Of a stretch of 46,207 bases of DNA, positions 39,048 through 46,207 are shown piece after piece (positions within the stretch are counted from its first letter, which is position 1; the number at the start of each line of letters is the position of its first letter). The notes below the pieces were generated by a model. The model saw only the letters and a list, made by a program, of their open reading frames with translations, was not told where the DNA came from and did not search any database. The stretch lies in contig JAFZIL010000075.1 of assembly GCA_017554385.1 (NCBI GenBank), positions 1 to 46,207 of the forward strand. Direction: 5' to 3'. A program made the translations under genes and the position numbers. The stretch is from Prevotella sp. GTDB taxonomy: Bacteria > Bacteroidota > Bacteroidia > Bacteroidales > Bacteroidaceae.

Positions 39048-39101
39048 GTTTAGTTTTTGGTTTTGTTCCTGCTATATTAGACTCCAGAAGCGTGCAAATG
39101 T

Positions 39102-39185
39102 TTAATTCGAATTCACTTTATTCCGATAAATAAATATACCGATGATCACGATGGCCACACAGGCAATAATCTCAAGCCACTTCAT
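39102..39185 (-). CDS. 27-residue single-helix membrane protein downstream of serA
   Basis: ATG at 39185 starts 7 bp after the serA stop and encodes MKWLEIIACVAIVIIGIFIY followed by a short polar, positively charged end. Nearly the whole peptide is one membrane helix with a basic tail, so it would sit N-out/C-in or span as a tiny bitopic protein. Tight spacing behind serA suggests translational coupling. I do not recognise a family. It could be chance, since AT-rich spacers can encode hydrophobic runs, but the start, stop and spacing all fit a gene. Confidence 0.45.
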   Translation of the reverse strand: MKWLEIIACVAIVIIGIFIYRNKVNSN

Positions 39186-39192
39186 TTTGCGC

Positions 39193-40110
39193 TTATTTGT
39201 TGACTTGGAAACGGGTGTCGCCATCCTTGAAGAAGGCGTTGATTTGCTTAGCGGCAGCAATACCGGCATTGGTGTTGGCCTCAGCGGTCTGTGCGCCCAT
39301 CTTCTTCGGAGTCGAGAAGTAACGGCCTTCGAACTTCAGGAAGTCTGCATTGGCATCGGGCATGATGTCAGTCACGAACTTCAGGTCCTGACGCTCTTCC
39401 ATGAGCTTCAGCAATTCAGGCTCGTTGATAACCTCTTTACGGGCAGTGTTCACAAGAATGCCACCTTTCTTCATCTTGTTCACCAAGGCATAGTTGATGC
39501 TCTGTTTGGTCTCAGGTGTGGCGGGGATATGCAGTGAAACTACGTCGCAAGTCTCGAACAAGGCATCCTGATTAGCCACGGCGTGTACGCCAGCAGCCTC
39601 GATCACATCGGCAGGACAGAAGGCATCATAGGCATAGATATCCATACCAAAGCCCTTGGCGATGCGAGCCACGTTGCGCCCAACATTTCCAAAAGCGAGA
39701 ATACCTAACTTCTTGCCCATCAGCTCAGTACCAGCCTTACCATTATAGAACTGGCGAACAGCAAACACGAGCAGACCAAACACCAACTCGGCCACTGCGT
39801 TTGCATTCTGGCCAGGGGTGTTCTCGGCCACCACCTTATGAGCTGTAGCGGCAGCAAGGTCGATATTGTCGTAACCAGCACCGGCGCGAACAACGATCTT
39901 CAACTGCTTTGCAGCATCAAGCACCTCGGCATCAACCTTGTCTGAACGGATAATCAGCGCGTCGGCATCCTTCACGGCGTCAAGCAGTTGTGCCTTCTCA
40001 GTATATTTCTCTAACAGGGCCAGCTCATTGCCGGCAGCTTCTATTTCTGCTTTAATTCCGTTGACAGCAGCTGCTGCAAACGGTTTCTCTGTTGCAACAA
40101 GAATTTTCAT
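39193..40110 (-). CDS. serA: D-3-phosphoglycerate dehydrogenase, short form without ACT domain
   Basis: A 305-residue NAD-dependent dehydrogenase, first step of serine synthesis. It has VVRAGAGYDNIDL, the Rossmann loop AFGNVGRNVA and NTARKEV. It lacks the C-terminal ACT/regulatory domain of the E. coli enzyme. Where most SerA have the catalytic histidine in TPHIG, this one reads TPKKMGAQT (K269, K270), the lysine type that I recall from Entamoeba and Bacteroides enzymes (type IIIK). It is downstream of serC with a heptad-repeat spacer. Confidence 0.93.
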   Translation of the reverse strand: MKILVATEKPFAAAAVNGIKAEIEAAGNELALLEKYTEKAQLLDAVKDADALIIRSDKVDAEVLDAAKQLKIVVRAGAGYDNIDLAAATAHKVVAENTPGQNANAVAELVFGLLVFAVRQFYNGKAGTELMGKKLGILAFGNVGRNVARIAKGFGMDIYAYDAFCPADVIEAAGVHAVANQDALFETCDVVSLHIPATPETKQSINYALVNKMKKGGILVNTARKEVINEPELLKLMEERQDLKFVTDIMPDANADFLKFEGRYFSTPKKMGAQTAEANTNAGIAAAKQINAFFKDGDTRFQVNK

Positions 40111-40114
40111 AACG

Positions 40115-40142
40115 CTTAATTCTTAACTCTTCATTCTTAATT
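40115..40142. repeat. Heptad repeat run in serC-serA spacer
   Basis: Units CTTAATT, CTTAACT, CTTCATT and CTTAATT fill the spacer and enter the stop codon of serC. Confidence 0.8.
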
Positions 40143-41208
40143 AGTGCTGTGCCTCAAATTCCTTCATACAGGCGACGAGTGCATTGCAGCCCTCGATGGT
40201 CTGGGCGTTGTAGCAGCTGGCACGGAAGCCGCCTACACTGCGGTGACCCTTCACACCAACCATTCCCTTGCTGACGGCGAAGTCGAGGAAGTCCTTCTCC
40301 AACTCCTTGTATTCGGGAGCCATGACGAAGCAGAGGTTCATCAGCGAACGGTCTTCTTCCTTAGCTGTACCTACGAAGAGCTTGTTGCGGTCAATCTCAC
40401 CGTAGACGATCTCGGCGCGCTGCTTGGCCAACTTGTCCATAGCCTCGACACCACCCTGACGCTTGATCCAGCGAAGATTCTCTAATGCACAATAGATGGG
40501 CACCACAGGAGGCGTATTAAACATAGAGCCCTTGTCGACGTGCGTACGATAGTCGAGCATGGTGGGAATCTCGCGTGGAGCCTTGCCCAGCTTCTCGTCC
40601 TTCAGAATGATGATAGTCACACCGGCCATGGACAGGTTCTTCTGAGCACCAGCATAGATGGCATCGTACTTGGCAACATCAACAGGACGACTCATAAAGT
40701 CCGACGACATGTCGGCAATCAGAGGCACATTGACATCAAGATCCTTGCGGATCTCCGTACCATATATAGTATTATTAGTGGTGATGTGCAAGTAGTCAGC
40801 ATCAGCGGGTACCGTCCAGTCCTTCGGGATGAAGGTGTAGTTGGCATCAGCAGAAGAAGCCACCTCTACTACTTCTCCAAACAGTTTTGCTTCCTTCATA
40901 GCCTTCTTAGCCCACACACCTGTGTTCAAGTAGGCTGCCTTCTTGATGAGGAAGTTATATGGAATCATGCAGAACTCAAGCGAGGCACCACCTCCAAGGA
41001 AGATCACCGAGTAGCCATCAGGCACCTGGAGCAACTCCTTGACAAGTGCTACAGCCTCGTCGACGACGGGCTGGAAATCCTTTGCACGGTGGCTGATCTC
41101 CATCAGCGAGAGTCCTGAACCATTGAAGTCTAAACACTGTTGGGCTGTGGCCTCGATGACCTCACGGGGAAGCATCGACGGGCCTGCATTGAAGTTATAC
41201 TTCTTCAT
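40141..41208 (-). CDS. serC: Phosphoserine aminotransferase
   Basis: A 355-residue PLP enzyme for the second step of serine synthesis, which also supplies the pyridoxine pathway in many bacteria. The start [13 protein letters not shown], the LGGGASLEF phosphate loop and the PLP lysine K190 in [12 protein letters not shown] are diagnostic. It is the first gene of the serC-serA unit, with a plausible -7 box on the - strand about 50 bp upstream. Confidence 0.96.
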   Translation of the reverse strand: MKKYNFNAGPSMLPREVIEATAQQCLDFNGSGLSLMEISHRAKDFQPVVDEAVALVKELLQVPDGYSVIFLGGGASLEFCMIPYNFLIKKAAYLNTGVWAKKAMKEAKLFGEVVEVASSADANYTFIPKDWTVPADADYLHITTNNTIYGTEIRKDLDVNVPLIADMSSDFMSRPVDVAKYDAIYAGAQKNLSMAGVTIIILKDEKLGKAPREIPTMLDYRTHVDKGSMFNTPPVVPIYCALENLRWIKRQGGVEAMDKLAKQRAEIVYGEIDRNKLFVGTAKEEDRSLMNLCFVMAPEYKELEKDFLDFAVSKGMVGVKGHRSVGGFRASCYNAQTIEGCNALVACMKEFEAQH

Positions 41209-41257
41209 AATTTTTGAATGTTTATTTAATATGAAACCTTTGTTCAGTTTTGCGGTG

Positions 41258-41265
41258 CGAAATTA
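41258..41265 (-). promoter_or_regulatory. Possible -7 box of serC
   Basis: Read on the - strand this is TAATTTCG, one mismatch from TAnnTTTG, 49 bp upstream of the serC ATG. Confidence 0.35.
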
Positions 41266-41317
41266 CACTTTTATTTTGAGTTAGACAAATATTTCGGGGA
41301 AAAAATGCAATTCGGTG

Positions 41318-41347
41318 TTGGTAGTTCATATTTATTTTGTACCTTTG
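41318..41347 (+). promoter_or_regulatory. -33/-7 promoter of pheS
   Basis: TTG at 41318-41320, a 19-bp spacer, then TACCTTTG at 41340-41347. It overlaps the upstream in-frame extension of pheS, supporting the ATG at 41379. Confidence 0.7.
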
Positions 41348-41378
41348 CACGCGAAATTGCAATTTATACATAACAAAT

Positions 41379-42437
41379 ATGATATTAGATAAGATTGACC
41401 AACTTCTGAAAGAAGTACAGACGCTGAGCGCAAAGAACGCTGACGAGGTAGAACAGCTGCGACTGAAATACCTGAGCAAGAAAGGCGAGATTACGGCCCT
41501 GATGAACGACTTCCGCTCGGTTGCTGCCGACGAGAAGAAGACCATCGGCATGAAGATCAACGAACTGAAGACGCTGGCCACCGAACGTATCAACCAACTG
41601 CGTGAGGAATGCCAGACACAGGAAGGCGGCGACGAGGCCATCGATCTAACCCGCACCCCCTACCCCATGCAGTTAGGCACACGCCATCCGCTGACCATCG
41701 TCACCAACGAGATCATCGACATCTTCAGCCGCATGGGCTTTGTGCTTGCCGACGGTCCCGAGGTGGAAGACGACCTTCACGTGTTCACTAAGATGAACTT
41801 TGCTGCCGACCATCCCGCCCGCGACATGCAGGACACGTTCTTCGTGAGCCAGCATCCCAACGACGTGACCAAGAACATCCTGCTGCGTTCGCACACATCG
41901 TCGGTACAGGCCCGTGTGATGGAGCAGATGCATACCGAAGACGGCAAGCTTACCGCTCCCATCCGCGTCATTTGTCCCGGCCGTGTCTATCGCAACGAGG
42001 CTATTACCGCTCGTGCCCACTGTTTCTTCCATCAGGTGGAAGGCCTCTATATCGACAAGAACGTGTCGTTCACCGACCTGAAGCAGGTGCTGCTCTCGTT
42101 TGCCAAGGAGATGTTCGGTGCCGACACAAAGATTCGTCTGCGCCCCAGCTACTTCCCCTTTACCGAGCCCAGTGCAGAGATGGACATATCTTGCTTCATC
42201 TGCGGTGGCGAGGGTTGCGGCTTCTGCAAGCATACTGGCTGGGTTGAGATCCTGGGTTGCGGCATGGTCGACCCGAACGTACTGGAACTCTGCGGCATCG
42301 ACTCCAAGGAGTACAGCGGCTATGCCTTCGGTATGGGCGTTGAGCGTATCACCAACCTGAAATACCGTGTCAGCGACCTGCGCATGTTCTCGGAAAACGA
42401 CACCCGTTTCCTGCGCGAGTTCGAGTCGGCTGACTAA
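41379..42437 (+). CDS. pheS: Phenylalanyl-tRNA synthetase alpha subunit
   Basis: A 352-residue class II synthetase subunit. An N-terminal coiled coil (about 1-85) binds tRNA. Motif 2 is RVYRNEAITARAHCFFHQVEG, and motif 3 lies in SGYAFGMGVERITNLKY. A four-cysteine insert CFICGGEGCGFCKHTGW may bind zinc, as seen in several phyla. The ATG at 41379 fits the promoter and the usual MILDKIDQ-type start. pheT is not adjacent. The next gene starts two bases after the stop. Confidence 0.96.
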   Translation: MILDKIDQLLKEVQTLSAKNADEVEQLRLKYLSKKGEITALMNDFRSVAADEKKTIGMKINELKTLATERINQLREECQTQEGGDEAIDLTRTPYPMQLGTRHPLTIVTNEIIDIFSRMGFVLADGPEVEDDLHVFTKMNFAADHPARDMQDTFFVSQHPNDVTKNILLRSHTSSVQARVMEQMHTEDGKLTAPIRVICPGRVYRNEAITARAHCFFHQVEGLYIDKNVSFTDLKQVLLSFAKEMFGADTKIRLRPSYFPFTEPSAEMDISCFICGGEGCGFCKHTGWVEILGCGMVDPNVLELCGIDSKEYSGYAFGMGVERITNLKYRVSDLRMFSENDTRFLREFESAD

Positions 42438-42439
42438 GA

Positions 42440-43726
42440 ATGGAGCGTCTTTGGAACAGCAACTATTTGAAGGTGATGGCAGCGAACTTCTCGCTGTTCT
42501 TCGCCTTCTATGTTTTGTCACCCCTGCTTCCGCTTTATCTCAGTGAGACGTTCCATGCCACAAAGGACGTCATCGGCCTGATACTCTCTGGCTATACCAT
42601 CACCACCCTGCTCGTACGCCCTTTCAGTGGCTACATCGTCGACACCTTCAACCGTAAGACCGTGCTGATGGTCTGCTTTGCAGCCTTCTCCATTTTCTTT
42701 GCCGGATACTTGGCAGCTTCCACCTTATTATTATTTACGATAGTGCGCACACTTCACGGCGGACCTTTCGGGGCACTGACGGTGGCCAACTCTACCGTGG
42801 CCATCGATGTGCTGCCAGCCTCGCGCCGCAATGAAGGCATAGGCTATTACGGTCTGAGCAACAACCTGGCCATGGCCATCGCACCTACCGTTGGCATTTT
42901 CCTGTATCATCAGACCCACAGCTTCGAACTGCTCTTCTGGGTAGCCTTCATCGTGGCTACTGCCGGCCTCCTCGTCGATGCCACCGTAAAACTGAACAAA
43001 AGCGCAACATGTAGAGTGGATAAAAAAAAGATTGCTACCGCTCCACAGGACAACTCTGGCGCGGTAGCAAACGCTAAACTCTATACTATACACTCTAAAC
43101 TAAGCCTCGACCGTTTCTTTCTATTGCGCGGCTGGCTCTTGGCAGTCAACATGGTGTTCTTCGGCTTCTGCTTCGGCGTACTGAGCAACTACTTGGCCAT
43201 CTACAGCAAAGAGCAATTAGGCTTTACCGGCGGCACCGGCACTTATTTCCTGCTATGCAGCGTAGGACTCATTCTCTCGCGGTTGCAAGGCAGCAAGTCG
43301 CTGCGCCAAGGCCGTCTGACTCATCATGCTGGTATCGGCATGCTTATATCGCTCGTAGGCTATACCATTTTCATTCTCGCTCCGACGCTCGACAGTCTTA
43401 CCCCGATGTCCTCACCTTTGCTCATCACTGTGGGCTACTATGGCTCTGCCCTGCTCATCGGCTTAGGCAATGGCCATCTGTGGCCCGCCTTCCAGAACAT
43501 GATGATAGCCATGGCCCACCACAATGAACGAGGCACTGCCAATTCCACCATCCTCATCTCCTGGGATATTGGCATGGGATTGGGGATTCTCGCAGGTGGC
43601 ATCATTGCCGAACACCTGGGCTATGCTGCCGCTTTCTGGTGCGTAGCAATAGTCAATGCAGTCGGCGTTGCCCTGTTTTTCAACAGGACAAGCCGCTTCT
43701 ACACCATTAGTAACTGCGGGCAATGA
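42440..43726 (+). CDS. Major facilitator superfamily transporter
   Basis: A 428-residue, 12-helix transporter. The first half has [28 protein letters not shown], the MFS loop-2 motif. The substrate is unknown; sequence style resembles drug or sugar efflux types. The central cytoplasmic loop (about 185-222) carries an unusual stretch encoded by an A-run, a 10-bp inverted repeat and a 7-bp-period run. Translation is probably coupled to pheS (2-bp gap). Its 3' end overlaps the convergent proS by 20 bp. Confidence 0.88.
   Translation: MERLWNSNYLKVMAANFSLFFAFYVLSPLLPLYLSETFHATKDVIGLILSGYTITTLLVRPFSGYIVDTFNRKTVLMVCFAAFSIFFAGYLAASTLLLFTIVRTLHGGPFGALTVANSTVAIDVLPASRRNEGIGYYGLSNNLAMAIAPTVGIFLYHQTHSFELLFWVAFIVATAGLLVDATVKLNKSATCRVDKKKIATAPQDNSGAVANAKLYTIHSKLSLDRFFLLRGWLLAVNMVFFGFCFGVLSNYLAIYSKEQLGFTGGTGTYFLLCSVGLILSRLQGSKSLRQGRLTHHAGIGMLISLVGYTIFILAPTLDSLTPMSSPLLITVGYYGSALLIGLGNGHLWPAFQNMMIAMAHHNERGTANSTILISWDIGMGLGILAGGIIAEHLGYAAAFWCVAIVNAVGVALFFNRTSRFYTISNCGQ
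43032..43070. repeat. 10-bp inverted repeat inside the MFS gene
   Basis: TTGCTACCGC (43032-43041) and GCGGTAGCAA (43061-43070) are perfect arms with a 19-bp spacer. The pair lies in the central-loop coding segment, immediately ahead of a 7-bp-period run. Confidence 0.75.
43074..43101. repeat. Heptad repeat run inside the MFS gene
   Basis: Units CTAAACT, CTATACT, ATACACT and CTAAACT encode residues about 212-221 of the central cytoplasmic loop. Confidence 0.75.
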
Positions 43727-45188
43727 TGACACGGGCCTTCGACGGCTTGCCGCTCACCATGTCGGTGCCAGGTGTCTGCTCTACGCCGAAAGGCACACAA
43801 CGTATCGTGGCCTGTGTTTCTTCCTTGATCTGAGCCTCGGTCTCGGCTGTGCCGTCCCAGTGGCAGAGGAAGAAACCGCCATCCTTGATGCGCTCCTTGA
43901 ACTCCTCGTAGTTATCGCACTCGTAGATACGCTCATCGCGATATTTGCGGGCCTTCTTGAAAATATTCTTCTGAATGTCGTCGAGCAACTGCTCCACATA
44001 TTCTACGATGCCTTCCAACGGACGGGTTTCCTTTTCCAACGTGTCGCGACGCATCACCTCGATGGTTCCGTTCTCCAAGTCGCGTGCACCAAGCACTAAT
44101 CTCACGGGCACACCCTTCAGCTCGTAGTCGGCAAACTTAAAGCCTGGACGCTTATTGTCAGCATCGTCGAACTTCACGGTGATGCCCTTCTTACGAAGCT
44201 GTTCGATGATGGGCGTCACCTCCTTGTTTACCAGTTCCATCTGCTCGGGCTTGGTGGCAATGGGGATGATGACCACCTGGATGGGGGCAAGACGCGGGGG
44301 CAACACCAGACCGTTGTCGTCAGAGTGGGTCATAATAAGAGCACCGATGAGACGGGTTGAGACACCCCACGAAGTAGCCCAGACATATTCGGGCTTGTTC
44401 TCCTTATTTAGATAGGTCACATCGAATGCCTTGGCAAAGTTCTGACCCAGGAAATGCGAGGTGCCGCTCTGGAGAGCCTTTCCGTCCTGCATCATGGCTT
44501 CGATAGTGTAAGTGTCAAGCGCACCGGCAAAACGCTCGGTCTCGCTCTTCACGCCCTGCACAACCGGCACGGCCATCCATTCCTCGGCAAACGTTGCATA
44601 GACCTTCAGCATCTGCTGTGCTTCGGCTTCGGCTTCCTCGCGTGTAGCATGGGCAGTATGTCCTTCCTGCCAGAGGAATTCCGAAGTACGCAGGAACGGA
44701 CGTGTACGCATCTCCCAGCGCATCACATTGCACCACTGATTACACATCAAGGGCAGATCGCGCCACGAGTGGATCCAGTTCTTATAGGTGTTCCAGATAA
44801 TCGTCTCCGAGGTAGGACGGATAATCAGCTCTTCCTCGAGCTTAGCAGCGGGATCAACAACGACGCCGCTCTTATCCTCCGTAGCCTTCAGACGGTAGTG
44901 GGTCACCACGGCACACTCCTTGGCGAAACCCTCCACATGCTCGGCTTCCTTAGAGAGGAACGACTTTGGGATAAGCAGGGGGAAATAGGCGTTCTGTGCA
45001 CCCGTCTCCTTGAACATCTTGTCTAATTGCTGCTGCATCTTCTCCCAGATGGCATAGCCATAGGGCTTAATGACCATACATCCGCGCACAGCCGACTGTT
45101 CGGCCAAATCTGCCTTCACTACGAGGTCGTTGAACCATTGAGAATAGTTCTCGGCATGTTTTGTCAAATCTTTCAGTTCTTTTGCCAT
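43707..45188 (-). CDS. proS: Prolyl-tRNA synthetase (short, archaeal/eukaryote-like type)
   Basis: A 493-residue class II synthetase. Motif 2 ([26 protein letters not shown]) and the C-terminal extension (ending IIARSY) match the short ProRS type that lacks the INS editing domain and is usual in Bacteroidetes. The conserved [16 protein letters not shown] precedes motif 2. It is transcribed alone, with a -7 box at 45234-45241 on its strand, and overlaps the end of the MFS gene. Confidence 0.96.
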   Translation of the reverse strand: MAKELKDLTKHAENYSQWFNDLVVKADLAEQSAVRGCMVIKPYGYAIWEKMQQQLDKMFKETGAQNAYFPLLIPKSFLSKEAEHVEGFAKECAVVTHYRLKATEDKSGVVVDPAAKLEEELIIRPTSETIIWNTYKNWIHSWRDLPLMCNQWCNVMRWEMRTRPFLRTSEFLWQEGHTAHATREEAEAEAQQMLKVYATFAEEWMAVPVVQGVKSETERFAGALDTYTIEAMMQDGKALQSGTSHFLGQNFAKAFDVTYLNKENKPEYVWATSWGVSTRLIGALIMTHSDDNGLVLPPRLAPIQVVIIPIATKPEQMELVNKEVTPIIEQLRKKGITVKFDDADNKRPGFKFADYELKGVPVRLVLGARDLENGTIEVMRRDTLEKETRPLEGIVEYVEQLLDDIQKNIFKKARKYRDERIYECDNYEEFKERIKDGGFFLCHWDGTAETEAQIKEETQATIRCVPFGVEQTPGTDMVSGKPSKARVIIARSY

Positions 45189-45233
45189 ATTACTTTATAT
45201 TGCTTTTAATGTTCTCTTTCTGCAATTCGGGTG

Positions 45234-45241
45234 CAAAGGTA
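45234..45241 (-). promoter_or_regulatory. -7 box of proS
   Basis: Read on the - strand this is TACCTTTG, matching TAnnTTTG, 46 bp upstream of the proS ATG. No clear -33 element was found. Confidence 0.55.
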
Positions 45242-45333
45242 ATGAAAAAAAACGAAAATCCTACATTCACGGCAAAGAAATCGAAAGTATTTTGTTTTCC
45301 TTGTATTCTTAAGGTCTGCCTTGGTGTGAAAAC

Positions 45334-45421
45334 ATACTGTTTGACATCGTCAAAGATACTGCTTGGCATCATCAAAGATACTGTTTGACATTGTCAAAGA
45401 TACTGCTTGACACCCAAAAAG
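45334..45421. repeat. 22-bp tandem array, flavour A (four units)
   Basis: Units start at 45334, 45356, 45378 and 45400. Units 1 and 3 carry the dyad TTTGACATCGTCAAA or TTTGACATTGTCAAA plus the linker GATACTG. Unit 2 is a partly paired variant, and unit 4 has lost its right arm. The step is exactly 22 bp. Confidence 0.85.
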
Positions 45422-45465
45422 AGACCTATTCTCGTAGCAAGCGAGAACTATTCTCGTAGAAACGC
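45422..45465. repeat. 22-bp tandem array, flavour B (two units)
   Basis: CTATTCTCGTAG occurs at 45426 and 45448, again 22 bp apart and directly continuing flavour A. The first copy carries the dyad TTCTCG/CGAGAA. Confidence 0.7.
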
Positions 45466-45500
45466 TACACCGCAAGCTTGTAGGAACAGCACCGTTGAGC

Positions 45501-45567
45501 TCGCAAACAGCCCCTGTCAAGGCTACTGACAGCCCCTGTTAGACCTTCTGACAGGGGCTGTTTGCGA
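45501..45567. repeat. 19-bp perfect inverted repeat
   Basis: TCGCAAACAGCCCCTGTCA (45501-45519) is the exact reverse complement of 45549-45567, separated by 29 bp that hold another CAGCCCCTGT. It would form a strong hairpin in RNA or a cruciform in DNA. It has no T-run and is not a usual terminator. Confidence 0.85.
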
Positions 45568-45595
45568 CCCAATCAGCCCCTGTTTACAAGCTTGT
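45508..45595. repeat. 22-bp tandem array, flavour C (four units)
   Basis: CAGCCCCTGT occurs at 45508, 45530 and 45574, and the near-reverse form CAGGGGCTGT at 45552, all on an exact 22-bp step. A degenerate CAGCACCGTT at 45487 may be an older unit. The frame of the step is within two bases of that of flavour A, so the whole stretch behaves as one 22-bp-period tract. Confidence 0.8.
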
Positions 45596-45616
45596 TTGGG
45601 TCATTGGTGGGAAAGA

Positions 45617-45649
45617 GGGGGCACGTAGGGGGCACGTAGGGGGCGCGTT
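45617..45649. repeat. Three 11-bp G-rich tandem units
   Basis: GGGGGCACGTA twice, then GGGGGCGCGTT. A complementary GTGCCCCC at 45662-45669 could pair with it. The 11-bp step is half the 22-bp period just upstream. Confidence 0.75.
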
Positions 45650-45727
45650 TTTAGGCAAGATGTGCCCCCCGCAAATGCCCATATACAAAGGGAAAACAAG
45701 CAAAAGGGGCACGAGGGCACCTTTTTT

Positions 45728-45735
45728 TATTTTTG
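45728..45735 (+). promoter_or_regulatory. -7 box before the small membrane-protein gene
   Basis: TATTTTTG fits TAnnTTTG. It ends 7 bp before the GTG at 45743, suggesting a leaderless or nearly leaderless transcript. No -33 TTTG was found. Confidence 0.45.
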
Positions 45736-45742
45736 CCCGTAG

Positions 45743-45949
45743 GTGAGACTGCAAAAGAAGTCAAAGCCATCGTACCATTTTTTGGACAAGGTGGCGCTGG
45801 TAGTCTTTACTGTTCTCGGCTATTACACCAGGAAACAACATATGGACGACGATCTGGTCTTCCTCTGGTTGCTGGCTGGCATGCCCGTTCTTATCGTGTC
45901 GGTGATTTGGGGCATCAATGAACTGATGGCTTGGATGAACGGGAAATAG
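45743..45949 (+). CDS. Small two-helix membrane protein, unknown function
   Basis: A 68-residue protein from a GTG start. A basic N-terminus is followed by two hydrophobic segments (about 16-29 and 38-62) separated by a short charged turn KQHMDDD, and it ends in a lysine. No family is recognised. If translation began instead at the ATG in the turn, only the second helix would remain. It lies just downstream of the 22-bp repeat tract and upstream of a long inverted repeat. Confidence 0.55.
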   Translation: MRLQKKSKPSYHFLDKVALVVFTVLGYYTRKQHMDDDLVFLWLLAGMPVLIVSVIWGINELMAWMNGK

Positions 45950-45985
45950 CAGAAAAAAGGTCGAAAATAGATAAAAACAGTATGT

Positions 45986-46032
45986 AAAGTGTCGCCAAAG
46001 TTGTTAAAAATCACAAACTTTGGCGACACTTT
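45986..46032. repeat. 17-bp perfect inverted repeat
   Basis: AAAGTGTCGCCAAAGTT (45986-46002) is mirrored by AACTTTGGCGACACTTT (46016-46032) with a 13-bp spacer. The right arm ends 13 bp before a -7 box. It could be an operator of the downstream gene, a terminator for the membrane-protein gene, or an element end. Confidence 0.85.
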
Positions 46033-46045
46033 GAAAATAATATTC

Positions 46046-46053
46046 TAACTTTG
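46046..46053 (+). promoter_or_regulatory. -7 box near the right edge
   Basis: TAACTTTG is an exact TAnnTTTG. A TTTG inside the right arm of the 17-bp inverted repeat (46019-46022) lies 23 bp upstream, slightly long for -33. Confidence 0.55.
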
Positions 46054-46069
46054 CAGAAAAATTCATCAC

Positions 46070-46156
46070 ATGGATAAAATAATAGGAAAACACCAGGTAC
46101 AACATACAAACGGTGTTGATAACGACATGGGGCATGAAGGAAAACCTGCACAGTGA
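46070..46156 (+). CDS. 28-codon ORF behind the edge promoter
   Basis: The first ATG after the -7 box (16 bp downstream) opens a 28-residue frame that stops at TGA. The peptide is polar and rich in histidine and glycine, with no recognised family. It may be a leader peptide, a non-coding leader, or the front of a gene that continues in the overlapping frame after a frameshift. Confidence 0.25.
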   Translation: MDKIIGKHQVQHTNGVDNDMGHEGKPAQ

Positions 46157-46207
46157 TGAATTCCAGAAAGTATTGACAATGAATGATTTATTCGTTGAGA
46201 ATACCGA
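46134..46207 (+). CDS. Possible partial gene cut by the window edge
   Basis: ATG at 46134 opens MKENLHSDEFQKVLTMNDLF and runs to the window end without a stop. The frame is open from 46086. An ATG at 46179 in the same frame is a later option. I do not recognise the family from 24 residues. Confidence 0.3.
   Translation, partial: MKENLHSDEFQKVLTMNDLFVENT

Noticed and set aside
41337-41378. 14-residue extension of pheS
   Set aside because: It lies within the -33/-7 promoter region, and family members start near MILDKI.
45190-45375. 61-residue open frame on the - strand upstream of proS
   Set aside because: It covers the proS promoter and part of the 22-bp array, with no start signal or coding character.
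46070-46156. Programmed -1 frameshift at GGAAAAC
   Set aside because: The overlapping open frame is reached by a +1 shift, not -1, so this slippery-looking heptamer does not explain it.

Overview
The window looks like chromosome from a Bacteroidales bacterium, most likely Prevotella or a close relative. Supporting signs are a SusC/SusD pair, the TAnnTTTG -7 promoter box (the Bacteroidetes -33/-7 promoter type) in front of many genes, a near absence of Shine-Dalgarno sequences, Bacteroidales-restricted families (DUF6078, DUF4924, DUF4957/DUF5123), and the short ProRS and SerA types used by this phylum. Base composition is near half G+C. I see no rRNA, tRNA, CRISPR array, integrase or recognisable transposase.

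Layout: (1) 0.2-2.9 kb holds a DUF6078 gene and a VapE-type helicase gene, separated only by five tandem 22-bp units. (2) 3-7.7 kb holds a neutral zinc metallopeptidase, purU and the distal histidine genes hisH-hisA-hisF-hisIE. (3) 7.7-14.3 kb holds ftsE, lysC-lysA, mltG, a sodium:solute symporter and a polyprenyl-phosphate glycosyltransferase. (4) 14.4-23.3 kb is a glycan-utilisation locus: GH35, SusC, SusD and a DUF4957/DUF5123 surface lipoprotein. (5) 23.4-29.2 kb holds a convergent GHMP-kinase/nucleotidyltransferase fusion, a LysE-type exporter, DUF4924, rfbD and prfC. (6) 29.2-33.8 kb holds a GH28 and a large GH2, which complete a pectin-type enzyme set. (7) 33.9-45.2 kb holds groES-groEL, a large TonB-dependent-receptor-like barrel, serC-serA with a 27-residue membrane ORF, pheS-MFS and proS. 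(8) 45.2-46.2 kb is a repeat-dense, gene-poor stretch with a small two-helix membrane protein and the start of something cut off by the window edge.

How the genes work together: GH28 (polygalacturonase-like), GH2 and GH35 (galactosidase-like), SusC/SusD and the beta-helix lipoprotein fit capture and breakdown of a galactose-bearing pectin. The kinase/nucleotidyltransferase fusion could turn a released sugar into a nucleotide sugar, but its substrate is not known.

The most unusual signal is non-coding. There are at least two independent 22-bp-period tandem arrays, one at 622-731 and one running through 45334-45595 in several sequence flavours. Many of their units contain short dyads. Separately, 7-bp-period degenerate runs fill several spacers, and runs with the same period also sit in frame inside hisH, the GH2 gene (twice) and the MFS gene. 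I do not recognise either repeat class as a named element.
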